The translations under genes were made by a program, and so were the position numbers. From the NCBI GenBank assembly GCA_947624165.1, contig CANQJC010000009.1:1-64000 (forward strand): a stretch of DNA of 64,000 bases. Direction: 5' to 3'. Under the pieces are notes generated by a model that was not told the origin of the DNA, searched no databases, and saw only the letters and a program-made list of their open reading frames with translations. Below, in pieces: positions 55,789 through 64,000 of this stretch (positions are counted from its first letter, which is position 1; each line of letters begins with the position of its first letter). Origin of the DNA: an uncultured Clostridia bacterium. GTDB taxonomy: Bacteria; Bacillota; Clostridia; UBA1381.

Positions 55789-57153
55789 TTACCGTTCATC
55801 TATTTTTTTATAATCCTTACTCTTTAAAATCGACTTGTAAGCCGGACGAATAATTCTGCCGCAGCCTATTACCTCCTCGAGACGATGCGCGCACCAGCCC
55901 ACTATACGTGAAACGGCGAAGAGCGGCGTGTACATTTCCTGCGGTATACCGAGCATTTTGTACACGAAGCCTGAATACATGTCGACATTGGCGCACATTA
56001 CCTTCGGGTTATGCTTTATTTGAGCGAATACGTCGGGAGTAAGCCTTTCGACAGCGCAGTAAAGATTAAATTCCTTCTCAAAATCGGGATTCTTTTTCAC
56101 AAGACTCTGCGCCTTTTCCTTAAGAAGGATACATCTTGGGTCGCTGTATGTGTATATGGCGTGTCCCATACCGTAAACAAGTCCCGAGCGGTCAAAGGCT
56201 TCCTTGCGAAGGATTTTTGCAAGATAAGCGCGTACTTCTTCATCGTCGTCCCAGTTTTTGACCTCGCGTTTTATTTCCTCCATCATACCCATGACTTTTG
56301 CGTTTGCGCCGCCGTGTTTCGGTCCTTTTAAGGAACCGATGGCAGCCGCGATCGCCGAATATGTATCGGTATCGGACGATGAAACAACTCTTGCCGCAAA
56401 CGCCGAGTTGTTACCTCCGCCATGCTCCGCGTGTATCATAAGCATAACGTCGAGAAGCTCCGCTTCCTCGCGCGTATACTTATTGTCGGGACGAAGCATA
56501 TACAAAAAGTTTTCCGCGGTTGAAAGACGCGGCTGCGGCGCGTGCAGATAAAGACTGTTTCCGTCATGATAATGGCTCTTAGCCTGATATCCGTAAGCCG
56601 CCATAACGGGCAGTCGCGCGATAAGTTCTATCGACTGTCTTATTATGTTGCCCGTCGAGATCTCGTCGGGATTCGGGTCGTAGGAGTATGCGGCGAGAAC
56701 GCTTCTCGCCATTTTATTCATTATATTCGTACTCGGTGCCTTTAAAATCATATCCTCCGCGAATCCGTCGGGCAAAGGACGCAGGCTGCCTATAAAACGA
56801 GTAAAGTTTTGGAGAGTATCCATATTGGGCAGCTGTCCGAATAAAAGAAGATATGCTACCTCCTCAAATCCGAACCTGTTCTCTTTTTCGCAGTTTCTTA
56901 CAATATCGGCAAGGTCGTAACCCCTGTAACGGAGATGTCCCTCCATGGGGATTTTTTCTCCGTCCTCTATATAGTAGCCTATAACTGCACCGACGGACGT
57001 AAGCCCTGCCATTACGCCTGTTCCGTCATCGTTTCTCAATCCTCTTTTTACACTGTACTGCTTAAACAATTCCCTTGGAAAAGGCTTATATATATCGGCT
57101 GCCTTTTCTCTGAATAATTCCTGGAGCCTTTCTCTTTCTTCGTTATCGAGCAT
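55789..57153 (-). CDS. gltA: Citrate synthase
   Basis: Condenses acetyl-CoA and oxaloacetate to citrate, usually for glutamate supply in anaerobes. At 454 residues it is the long clostridial form with an N-terminal extension (LQELFREKAADIYKPFP). Catalytic residues: histidine in LMIHAEHGGGNNSAF, histidine in GMGHAIYTYSDPR and the aspartate in NVDMYSGFVYKMLGIP. GPKHGGANAKVM is also present. AAAGGAG precedes the ATG. It lies 37 bases after the topoisomerase A gene, and its substrate oxaloacetate can come from the pckG product nearby. Confidence 0.96.
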   Translation of the reverse strand: MLDNEERERLQELFREKAADIYKPFPRELFKQYSVKRGLRNDDGTGVMAGLTSVGAVIGYYIEDGEKIPMEGHLRYRGYDLADIVRNCEKENRFGFEEVAYLLLFGQLPNMDTLQNFTRFIGSLRPLPDGFAEDMILKAPSTNIMNKMARSVLAAYSYDPNPDEISTGNIIRQSIELIARLPVMAAYGYQAKSHYHDGNSLYLHAPQPRLSTAENFLYMLRPDNKYTREEAELLDVMLMIHAEHGGGNNSAFAARVVSSSDTDTYSAIAAAIGSLKGPKHGGANAKVMGMMEEIKREVKNWDDDEEVRAYLAKILRKEAFDRSGLVYGMGHAIYTYSDPRCILLKEKAQSLVKKNPDFEKEFNLYCAVERLTPDVFAQIKHNPKVMCANVDMYSGFVYKMLGIPQEMYTPLFAVSRIVGWCAHRLEEVIGCGRIIRPAYKSILKSKDYKKIDER

Positions 57154-57190
57154 ATTTTCTCCTTTCCGTCCGCCGTGCGGCGAAGCATTA

Positions 57191-59401
57191 TCAAATCAGG
57201 CTGAGCTGCGTGTCCTCTGTCTTAAGAACCGCGCCCGCAGCCGGAATATTTTTCGTTTTAAAACGATTCGGATCCTCCAGTCCGCTTTCATTCGCGGCGA
57301 CGACTTTAATAACCTTCGCTCCTTTTTTTCTGAGCGTCATAGTTTGCACGCCCTGCGTACTCTTTGTCGCCTTAAGCGGTATCTTTGCCGTATTGACGCA
57401 AAGGACCCTGTTATTGTCGGACATAAGCACAACGTCGACGTCGCCGTCTGTAAGACGTATATCGCATACCGGCGATTTGTCTCCGTACGCGCCGACAAGC
57501 TTTTTTCGGTTTGTTTTTGTTTCATAATTTTTAAGCTCGACCTTTGCCATTTTGCCGTTTTCAAAGGTGAAAAGCATATTGCCCTTATAATCCGTCGTAA
57601 CAACAGTATACAATATTTTTTCATCTTCATCAAGTCCCAATATTACGGGGAGATACTCGCCCATCGTGCTTACCTTTGCGTCCGGCATGTCATAAGTGCG
57701 CATTTTATACGCGCAATGCTTGTTGGAGAAGAAAATCATTTCCGATCTGTTCGTCGTCTCTATCGTCTGCAATACCTCGTCGCCGTCCTTAAGCTTATGC
57801 TCGGTCGTACTTGAACGCAGAGAAACGGCGGAAATCTTTTTTAGGTAGTTTTCTTTGGTAAAGAATACCGTAAGCGGATAATCGTCAATGCTTTCCGTTT
57901 CCTTGTATTCGGAGATATCGTCGCCGGAGATGAGCGTTGTTTTTCTTTCCTGTCCGTATTTTGCCGCAATCTTTTTAAGCTGTTCGGAAATCAGCTTCTT
58001 AACCTCTCTGTCGTCTCCGAGGATCCTGTTTAATTCCTCAAGCTCGTCCGTCAGCTTCTCAATATCCGCGGTTCTGTTAAGAATGTACTCTTTATTGAGA
58101 TTTCTCAGCTTGATTTCCGCAATATACTCAGCCTGAACTTTATCTATATCGAAACCGTCCATGAGATTGGGAACTACGTCCGCTTCATATTCGGTATGGC
58201 GTATTATCGAGATAGCCTTGTCGATATCAAGAAGTATTTTTTTCAGACCCGTCAGAAGATGAAGACGTTCGCTTTTACGTTCGATATCAAATTTTATCCC
58301 GTTTTTTACACATTCCATACGGAAATCTATCCAGTTGAGAAGTATGTCTCTCACTCCGAGGACGACGGGGCGCGCTTTGATCAGCACGTTAAAATTACAA
58401 CTGAAGCTGTCCTCAAGCGGAGTAAGCTTATAAAGCTTGGTCATAAGCGCGTCGGGATCCGTACCGCGTTTTAAATCGATCGCTATTTTAAAGCCGTCAA
58501 GTCCCGTTTCGTCGCGCGCGTCGGCAATTTCACGCAGTTTATTTGCCTTCACAAGCTCCATGATCTTTCCTATTATTGCTTCGACAGTCGTCGTGTACGG
58601 GATTTCGTTTATCTCAACGCAGTTGTTTTTCTTGTCGTAAGTATACTTTGCGCGCATTTTGAAGCTTCCTCTGCCCGTATCGTAAATCTCGCGCATTTCG
58701 CTTTCGGAATATATTATATCCGCTCCCATGGAGAAATCCGGCGCGGGCATATACTTTATCACGTCTGCATTTTCATTTTTTAAAAGCTCCCTTGCCGCCT
58801 TGCATACCTCGGCCAAGTTAAACGAGCATATATTACTTGCCATACCTACGGCTATTCCCTGATTCGGATTGACAAGAATATTTGGGAAAGCGACCGGCAG
58901 GAGCGTAGGTTCCTTCATTTCGCCGTCGTAGCTGTCGACAAATTCGACCGTATTTTTATTTATGTCAGCGAAAAGCTCGGCGCATATCGGCTCCAGTCTT
59001 ACCTCCGTATAACGCGGCGCGGCGTATGCCATATCTCGCGAATACTGCTTACCGAAATTACCCTGAGATTCGATAAGCGGGTGAAGAAGTGCTTCGTTTC
59101 CTCTTGTCAAACGTACCATCGTTTCATAAATAGCCGCGTCGCCGTGAGGGTTTAATTTCATCGTCTGTCCGACAACGTTCGCGGATTTTGTGAGCTTACC
59201 GCCGAGGAGCCCCATTTTGTACATCGTAAAAAGCAGCTTCCTGTGCGACGGCTTCAATCCGTCGATTTCGGGGATCGCTCTCGAAACTATAACGCTCATT
59301 GCGTAAGGCATATAGTTTTTTTCAAGAGTTTCCGTGATCGGCTGTTCGTCGATCGGAGCATATATAATTTCCTCCGACGCTGTTTTTTTCTTTCCTGCCA
59401 T
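57191..59401 (-). CDS. parC: Type IIA topoisomerase subunit A (ParC/GyrA-like)
   Basis: Breakage-rejoining subunit that cuts both DNA strands and stays linked through a tyrosine. The 736-residue protein shows YAMSVIVSRAIPEIDGLKPSHRKLL, the HGDAAIYETMVRLTR region, and the catalytic tyrosine in AAPRYTEVRLEP (about 127-130). The GyrA-type C-terminal propeller is shortened and no GyrA box is evident, so it is named after ParC. It is paired with the B subunit 37 bases upstream. The pair looks divergent from textbook Gyr/Par sequences, and whether it is the main topoisomerase IV is not certain. Confidence 0.88.
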   Translation of the reverse strand: MAGKKKTASEEIIYAPIDEQPITETLEKNYMPYAMSVIVSRAIPEIDGLKPSHRKLLFTMYKMGLLGGKLTKSANVVGQTMKLNPHGDAAIYETMVRLTRGNEALLHPLIESQGNFGKQYSRDMAYAAPRYTEVRLEPICAELFADINKNTVEFVDSYDGEMKEPTLLPVAFPNILVNPNQGIAVGMASNICSFNLAEVCKAARELLKNENADVIKYMPAPDFSMGADIIYSESEMREIYDTGRGSFKMRAKYTYDKKNNCVEINEIPYTTTVEAIIGKIMELVKANKLREIADARDETGLDGFKIAIDLKRGTDPDALMTKLYKLTPLEDSFSCNFNVLIKARPVVLGVRDILLNWIDFRMECVKNGIKFDIERKSERLHLLTGLKKILLDIDKAISIIRHTEYEADVVPNLMDGFDIDKVQAEYIAEIKLRNLNKEYILNRTADIEKLTDELEELNRILGDDREVKKLISEQLKKIAAKYGQERKTTLISGDDISEYKETESIDDYPLTVFFTKENYLKKISAVSLRSSTTEHKLKDGDEVLQTIETTNRSEMIFFSNKHCAYKMRTYDMPDAKVSTMGEYLPVILGLDEDEKILYTVVTTDYKGNMLFTFENGKMAKVELKNYETKTNRKKLVGAYGDKSPVCDIRLTDGDVDVVLMSDNNRVLCVNTAKIPLKATKSTQGVQTMTLRKKGAKVIKVVAANESGLEDPNRFKTKNIPAAGAVLKTEDTQLSLI

Positions 59402-59438
59402 AATGCAATAAATTTCCTTTCGTTATATAAAGCTGATT

Positions 59439-61457
59439 TTATGACAAATCCAGCATTTCCATATAATCGCCGCCGTTTTCGGCAATATAGTCCTTTCTGT
59501 CCTGTATATTATCGCCGAGAAGCACGTCGAACATTCTCGCCGTACGCTCCGCGTTCTCGGGAGTGACCCTAATGAGTCGGCGCGTTGACGGGTGCATGGT
59601 CGTAAGGCTCATCATCTCCGGCTGGTTCTCGCCCAGTCCCTTGGAACGTTTTATATCATAGTCGTCGTTATCCTTGGAAAGTCCGCTGTCGGCAAGACGG
59701 CGAAGTATTTCTTCCTTTTCACCGTCCGTATACGCAAAATACTTTTCGCCCTTGCGCTTCGTTTTCGTAACGGAGATTTCGTAAAGAGGCGATTCCGCTA
59801 TATAAACCTTTCCCCTCTCTATAAGCGTGGGCATCAGGCGGTAAATCATCGTCAGCACGAGAGTGCGTATCTGGAAGCCGTCCACATCCGCGTCCGTGCA
59901 TATTATAACCTTATCCCACCGCAAATTGTCTATATTAAAGCTTTCTATTCCGCGGTTGTTTGCTGTTTTTATTTCAACCCCGCAGCCGAGTACCTTTACA
60001 AGGTCGGTTATTATATCGCTTTTGAATATTCTCGGATAGTCGGCTTTAAGGCAGTTTAATATTTTACCTCTAATCGGCATTATCGCCTGAAACATCGGGT
60101 CCCTCGCAAGCTTGCACGACCCCAACGCCGAATCTCCCTCGACGATGTATACTTCTCTTTGCGTAACGTCTTTGCTGCGGCAGTCGACAAACTTTTCAAC
60201 TCTGTTCGTGATGTCCATGTTGCCGGTAAGTTTTTTCTTAATGTCTATTCTAGCCTTCTCGGCGTTTTCACGGCTCTTTTTGTTTACCATGACCTGATTG
60301 GCGATTTTTTCGGCGTCGGCTCTGTTCTCGATAAAATAGACCTCAAGCTGCGCGCGAAGAAACTCCGTCATCGCGTCCTGTATGAATTTGTTGTTTATCG
60401 CTTTCTTTGTCTGGTTCTCGTAGCTTGTTTGCGTTGAAAATGAGTTGATTACCAGAACAAGACAATCGGCAATATCCGCGAACGTGATTTTTGAGTCGTT
60501 CTTGTTGTATTTGTCGTTTTGCTTTAAATATCTGTCGATTGCGTACACGAACGCGTTTTTGACCGCCTTGTCGGGAGAACCGCCGTGCTCAAGATAGCTT
60601 GAATTGTGGTAGTATTCAAGCATATTCACCTTATTTGAGAAGCAGAACGCGACCTGCATTTTCATCTTATAGTCCTCTTTGTCGGCTCTGTCGCGTCCCT
60701 CTCGCTCCGTTTCCCATGTCTCGACCGTGGTAAAGGCGTTGTCGCCCACGGCGTTTTTTACGTAATCGACAATACCCTCTTCGTAGTAATACTCAAACAT
60801 TTCTATGCCGGATTCCGTCTCGTTATATAAAACGAATTTTATTCCGGCATTTACCATTGCCTGTTTATTTAACACGTCCTGATAAAATTCGAGAGGAATA
60901 TCTATATCGGTAAACACGTCTCTGTCGGGACGCCATTTCTGCGTCGTGCCCGTCCGAGTGCTTCGCGTCTCCTGTTTCTTCAGCCCGCCTATATTTTCCC
61001 CCTTTTCGAAATGAAGCGTGTAAAGCGTTTTGTCTCTGACAACGCTAACGTCCATATATTCGCTCGAATACTGCGTCGCGCATGCGCCGAGACCGTTAAG
61101 ACCGAGACTGTACTCGTACATGCCGCCTTTGTTATTATTGTATTTTCCTCCCGCGTAAAGCTCGCAGTAAACAAGCTCCCAGTTAAAACGTCCCTCTCCT
61201 TCGTTATAGTCGAGCGGAACGCCGCGTCCGTGATCCTTGACCTCTATCGAGCCGTCCGCAAATCTCGTGACCTCAATAAGATTGCCGTATCCCTCGCGCG
61301 CTTCGTCGATAGAGTTTGATAATATCTCAAAAAAAGAATGTTCGCAGCCCTCAAGCCCGTCAGAGCCGAATATTACCGCCGGACGTTTCCTCACCCTGTC
61401 CGCGCCTTTCAGGCTCGTTATGCTGTCGTTTCCGTATTCCTGCTTCTTCTTCGGCAT
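59439..61457 (-). CDS. parE: Type IIA topoisomerase subunit B (ParE/GyrB-like), divergent
   Basis: ATPase and TOPRIM subunit. The 672-residue protein shows the GHKL site (EILSNSIDEA about 44, DHGRGVP about 76, GLNGLGACATQ about 119), the QTK loop (ENQTKKAINN) and the TOPRIM metal acidic residues in YIVEGDSALGSCKLARDP (about 437) and CTDADVDGFQIRTL (about 520). The C-terminal PLRGK-like MPIRGKILN and KGLGE are present. The motif EGDSALGS has leucine where most GyrB/ParE have glycine or alanine. It has a promoter upstream and heads the run to the stalk protein gene. Confidence 0.88.
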   Translation of the reverse strand: MPKKKQEYGNDSITSLKGADRVRKRPAVIFGSDGLEGCEHSFFEILSNSIDEAREGYGNLIEVTRFADGSIEVKDHGRGVPLDYNEGEGRFNWELVYCELYAGGKYNNNKGGMYEYSLGLNGLGACATQYSSEYMDVSVVRDKTLYTLHFEKGENIGGLKKQETRSTRTGTTQKWRPDRDVFTDIDIPLEFYQDVLNKQAMVNAGIKFVLYNETESGIEMFEYYYEEGIVDYVKNAVGDNAFTTVETWETEREGRDRADKEDYKMKMQVAFCFSNKVNMLEYYHNSSYLEHGGSPDKAVKNAFVYAIDRYLKQNDKYNKNDSKITFADIADCLVLVINSFSTQTSYENQTKKAINNKFIQDAMTEFLRAQLEVYFIENRADAEKIANQVMVNKKSRENAEKARIDIKKKLTGNMDITNRVEKFVDCRSKDVTQREVYIVEGDSALGSCKLARDPMFQAIMPIRGKILNCLKADYPRIFKSDIITDLVKVLGCGVEIKTANNRGIESFNIDNLRWDKVIICTDADVDGFQIRTLVLTMIYRLMPTLIERGKVYIAESPLYEISVTKTKRKGEKYFAYTDGEKEEILRRLADSGLSKDNDDYDIKRSKGLGENQPEMMSLTTMHPSTRRLIRVTPENAERTARMFDVLLGDNIQDRKDYIAENGGDYMEMLDLS

Positions 61458-61522
61458 AAATACACCGTTCCTTTCACATTGTTTTTAATCAACATATAGA
61501 AGTTTTGTTCTGTATTTTAATA

Positions 61523-61552
61523 ATTATACTACCATATATGTTTGTTTGTCAA
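61523..61552 (-). promoter_or_regulatory. Promoter of the topoisomerase operon
   Basis: Minus strand: TTGACA (61547-61552), 18-base spacer, TATAAT (61523-61528), 65 bases before the ATG. The gap 61458-61743 is otherwise AT-rich, with a divergent promoter at 61677. Confidence 0.8.
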
Positions 61553-61676
61553 ACTAAGCTTATGTTAAATCATTGTTACAATTTAATTATACGCCGCAGC
61601 GGTTTATGCAAAATAAATAAAATACGCTTCGCGCGGAAGCAAAAATCATCTATTGCGTAAAAATTGAATTTGGCTA

Positions 61677-61705
61677 TTGTTTTAAAAAAGGATTTGTGAT
61701 AAAAT
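61677..61705 (+). promoter_or_regulatory. Probable promoter of the cysteine-cluster gene
   Basis: TTGTTT (61677-61682), 17-base spacer, TAAAAT (61700-61705), 38 bases before the ATG. Both boxes deviate somewhat from consensus. Confidence 0.58.
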
Positions 61706-61743
61706 TACCGTGTATAAAGAAAATTCACGATGTGAGGTTTTAT

Positions 61744-62262
61744 ATGAATACCGCGTATGTATATTTACAGCTTTACAGACTTTTCGACGAGATAACGCCC
61801 GTTCCGACGGATTGCGGACGGCTGTGCAAAAAAGCGTGCTGCAAGGGCGACGACGGAGGAATGTTTCTGTTCCCCGGTGAAATAAGCGTGTACAAGCTTC
61901 TTGGTCCCGACTGGATAAAAACGGATAAAACGGACTTTTACTATGAATACAACTCGAAACGCTATAACGTTCCGATAGCCTTCTGTTCGGGAGACTGCGA
62001 CAGATATCAGCGTCCCCTCGCGTGCAGGATTTTTCCGCTTACGCCGTATCTCAATGAAAACGGCACAATCGAGGTTATAACCGACCCGCGCGCAAAAAGG
62101 CTCTGTCCGCTTGCAAAAGCATTTTTTATTGACGATTACGACGCGGCATTTGTTAAAAACGTTAAAAACGTGTTTACGCTTCTTGCAAAAAACAAACAAT
62201 TCTTCACATTTTTAAAAGCATATTCAGAATATTTGGACGAGTTCAGGCGTTTTTATGACTGA
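61744..62262 (+). CDS. YkgJ-like cysteine-cluster protein
   Basis: The 172-residue cytosolic protein has the conserved cysteines of the CxxCx(n) cluster family: CGRLCKKACC (about 24-33), AFCSGDCDRYQ and RPLACRIFPLTPY, plus a final CP pair in RLCPLAKAF. The RP..CR.FP block is the family signature. Such proteins probably bind zinc or an iron-sulfur cluster, and the function is unknown. GAGG lies 8 bases before the chosen ATG; an upstream in-frame start has no site. It is followed 17 bases later by the VanW gene, so the two are likely cotranscribed. Confidence 0.87.
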   Translation: MNTAYVYLQLYRLFDEITPVPTDCGRLCKKACCKGDDGGMFLFPGEISVYKLLGPDWIKTDKTDFYYEYNSKRYNVPIAFCSGDCDRYQRPLACRIFPLTPYLNENGTIEVITDPRAKRLCPLAKAFFIDDYDAAFVKNVKNVFTLLAKNKQFFTFLKAYSEYLDEFRRFYD

Positions 62263-62279
62263 AGAAAGGAACGAAACCG

Positions 62280-64000
62280 ATGAATAAAGATAAGTACACG
62301 GATAAGGATTCGGATTACGACGCTTCCGTTACCGCCGACGAGGATGATTTTGAATTTGATTCGGATGATTCGGAGGTTACAAACTCCGAAAACATTTCCG
62401 CAGACACGGAACATGAGGATAATTTTTCATTCGATACCGAGGACGATTTTAACGATTATCCCGATAACGACGATGATTTTGAGATCCTCCCCGACGATGA
62501 AGACGAAGAAGAAAATTTTGACAAACACGAAAGGAAGAAAATAAAAAGAGAAGAACGCCGTGCAAATAGGCGCAATTTCTTTCGGCGCGTCAAAAAACCC
62601 GCGCTGATAACCGCGGCGGCGATCGCGTCAGCGTTTGTTATTCTGTTCATATTTTCCCTTCTCACGATAACGCCCGACAAAATAATGAAAAACGTATATA
62701 TAGAGAACGTCGACGTAGGCGGTTATACCTATGACGAAGCACTCGAAACGGTCAATTCCACATATCTGCTCTCCGACAAGCAAATTACGCTCATAAACGG
62801 CGAGAAAACGTTTACAATAAACGGAGCGGACGTGGGGCTGAGCGCGCTGCCGGAGGAAACTGTCCAAAAAGCCATGGATTACTGTAAAGGCGGTAATTTT
62901 CTTCAAAACGGATTCAAATCACTTAAGCTTATATTTAAAGAACATGTTATAGTTCCGGCTCCGCAGCTCGACACAAATCTATTGGACGCGAAGCTTAACG
63001 AATTCGGAAACGAGGTCTTGGGCGAGCTTAAACAGCATTATATAGAGCTTGGCGACGACGGAATGGTTACCGTATATTCGGGTCGGACCGGCTATAACGG
63101 CAATCCCGAAGCCGCGAGAGAAGCCGTCCTAAACGCAATATCAAACGAGCAATTCACGTTCATACCCGTTACATATGAAACCGCGCCGCCGGACGACATG
63201 ACGATAGAGAGCTTCGACGCGCTTGTTTATAAGGATCCCGTCGATGCAAGATATGAAATAGACGGCAACAGCGTCACGATCGTCCCCGGAGATACGGGAA
63301 GATATATAAACAAAGACGAAGCCGCTCCGCTTCTTCAAAATGTTTACGAAGGATGCGAGCCGGTAAGGATCCCGTTTTATGTTTCACAGCCGGAAAAAAC
63401 TTCGGATTTGCTGCGTGCAAAGCTCTTTGAAACTACCTTATCGTCCTATTCCACATCATACGGTTCCTCCAATTCAAACAGACGCGCCAACATATCGCGC
63501 GCAGCAAGCTTGATAAACGGTACCGTCGTCGCGCCCGGGGACGTATTTTCGTTTAACGACACGGTAGGAAGCCGCACGACCTCGAACGGATTTTACACGG
63601 CAAAGGAATATGTTGACGGCAAGAGCGTCGACGGCATAGGCGGCGGCGTATGCCAGGTAAGCAGCACGCTTTACAGTGCCGTTCTTTACGCCGATATGTC
63701 TATTGTGGAGCGTCTCAATCATATGATGACCGTCGGGTACATTCCTCTCGGTCAGGACGCAACGGTATCTGACGGCGGCGTAGACTTCAGGTTTAAGAAC
63801 ACGAGCGATTATCCGATAAAAATATCGGCGTATACAAGCGGCGCGACTATCACGATAAGTATCATAGGCGCGGCATGGGAGCCGGACAGAGATGTTAAAG
63901 TGGTAAACAATACAACTACCTCCGGCGAAAACACAGTCGTTTATTCGACAAGATACGTATATTCCAACGGTGAACTGATATCGACCGATACGCTCAATTC
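62280..64000 (+). CDS. VanW family membrane-anchored wall protein (3' end outside window)
   Basis: The visible 573 residues start with an acidic cytosolic segment of about 85 residues (DDFEFDSDDSEV...), then a basic patch and one membrane segment (ALITAAAIASAFVILFIFSLL, about 108-128). Outside lie two repeats resembling the PG-binding_4 domain (GGYTYDEALE, about 150; SGRTGYNGNPEAAREAV, about 265). The VanW domain follows (about 390-510: ISRAASLINGTVVAPGDVFSFND, GGGVCQVSSTLYSA, PIKISAYTSG). VanW has no settled reaction; the layout suggests a cell-wall role. An AAAGGAA site precedes the start. The frame is open at the window end. Confidence 0.9.
   Translation, partial: MNKDKYTDKDSDYDASVTADEDDFEFDSDDSEVTNSENISADTEHEDNFSFDTEDDFNDYPDNDDDFEILPDDEDEEENFDKHERKKIKREERRANRRNFFRRVKKPALITAAAIASAFVILFIFSLLTITPDKIMKNVYIENVDVGGYTYDEALETVNSTYLLSDKQITLINGEKTFTINGADVGLSALPEETVQKAMDYCKGGNFLQNGFKSLKLIFKEHVIVPAPQLDTNLLDAKLNEFGNEVLGELKQHYIELGDDGMVTVYSGRTGYNGNPEAAREAVLNAISNEQFTFIPVTYETAPPDDMTIESFDALVYKDPVDARYEIDGNSVTIVPGDTGRYINKDEAAPLLQNVYEGCEPVRIPFYVSQPEKTSDLLRAKLFETTLSSYSTSYGSSNSNRRANISRAASLINGTVVAPGDVFSFNDTVGSRTTSNGFYTAKEYVDGKSVDGIGGGVCQVSSTLYSAVLYADMSIVERLNHMMTVGYIPLGQDATVSDGGVDFRFKNTSDYPIKISAYTSGATITISIIGAAWEPDRDVKVVNNTTTSGENTVVYSTRYVYSNGELISTDTLN

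Overview
The window reads as chromosomal DNA of an anaerobic member of the Clostridia (Bacillota), probably a gut or similar anaerobe. The evidence is a Gram-positive PolC replicase, a DUF512-Der-PlsY-GpsA gene block, DUF4364 and DUF6062 proteins, VanW and copper-amine-oxidase-like 'stalk' surface proteins, strong GGAGG ribosome binding sites, and many sigma-A promoters with 17-base spacers. I see no phage, plasmid, insertion sequence or CRISPR array. Most genes are on the minus strand.

Layout. 1-10.7 kb (minus): a partial secreted Calx-beta protein, polC, a 300-base block of intergenic palindromic repeats, purL and a histidine phosphatase. 10.8-12.3 kb (plus): thiE-thiD. 12.3-14.9 kb: a membrane-anchored clostripain-type protease. 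15.0-19.2 kb: two tiny unknown ORFs, then a tightly packed minus-strand operon rnhB-yraN-dipeptidase-rsmE-sir2-phosphopantetheinyl transferase, in which rsmE carries a frameshift. 19.3-22.5 kb: DUF4364, mtnN-luxS (methyl-cycle recycling and AI-2), a DEDDh exonuclease and a metallophosphoesterase. 22.7-30.6 kb (plus): tRNA-Leu, a 1696-residue BspA-type leucine-rich-repeat surface protein, a second secreted protein, then tRNA-Trp and tRNA-Ala. 30.6-34.1 kb: an AgrC/AgrA-like two-component pair and an MFS transporter. 34.3-41 kb: a secreted transglutaminase-like protein, a GH36 alpha-galactosidase and two small coiled-coil proteins.

41-48.4 kb is one long minus-strand run, DUF512 radical-SAM protein-der-plsY-gpsA-trkA-trkH, joining ribosome assembly, phospholipid synthesis and potassium uptake. 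48.5-52.8 kb holds a small helical protein, GTP-type PEP carboxykinase, DUF6062 and an aquaporin. 52.8-61.5 kb is a minus-strand run of a divergent type IIA topoisomerase pair, citrate synthase, a WecG/TagA glycosyltransferase, thymidylate kinase and a stalk/beta-propeller protein. The window ends with a cysteine-cluster protein and a partial VanW protein.

Most of the window is housekeeping. The points that deserve a second look are the rsmE frameshift, the palindromic repeat block that extends the polC reading frame, a C-terminal module shared by three secreted proteins, the divergent TOPRIM sequence of the topoisomerase, an operator-like element in front of the two coiled-coil proteins, and the unknown small ORFs near 15.0 kb. 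I did not find a clear new multi-gene system.
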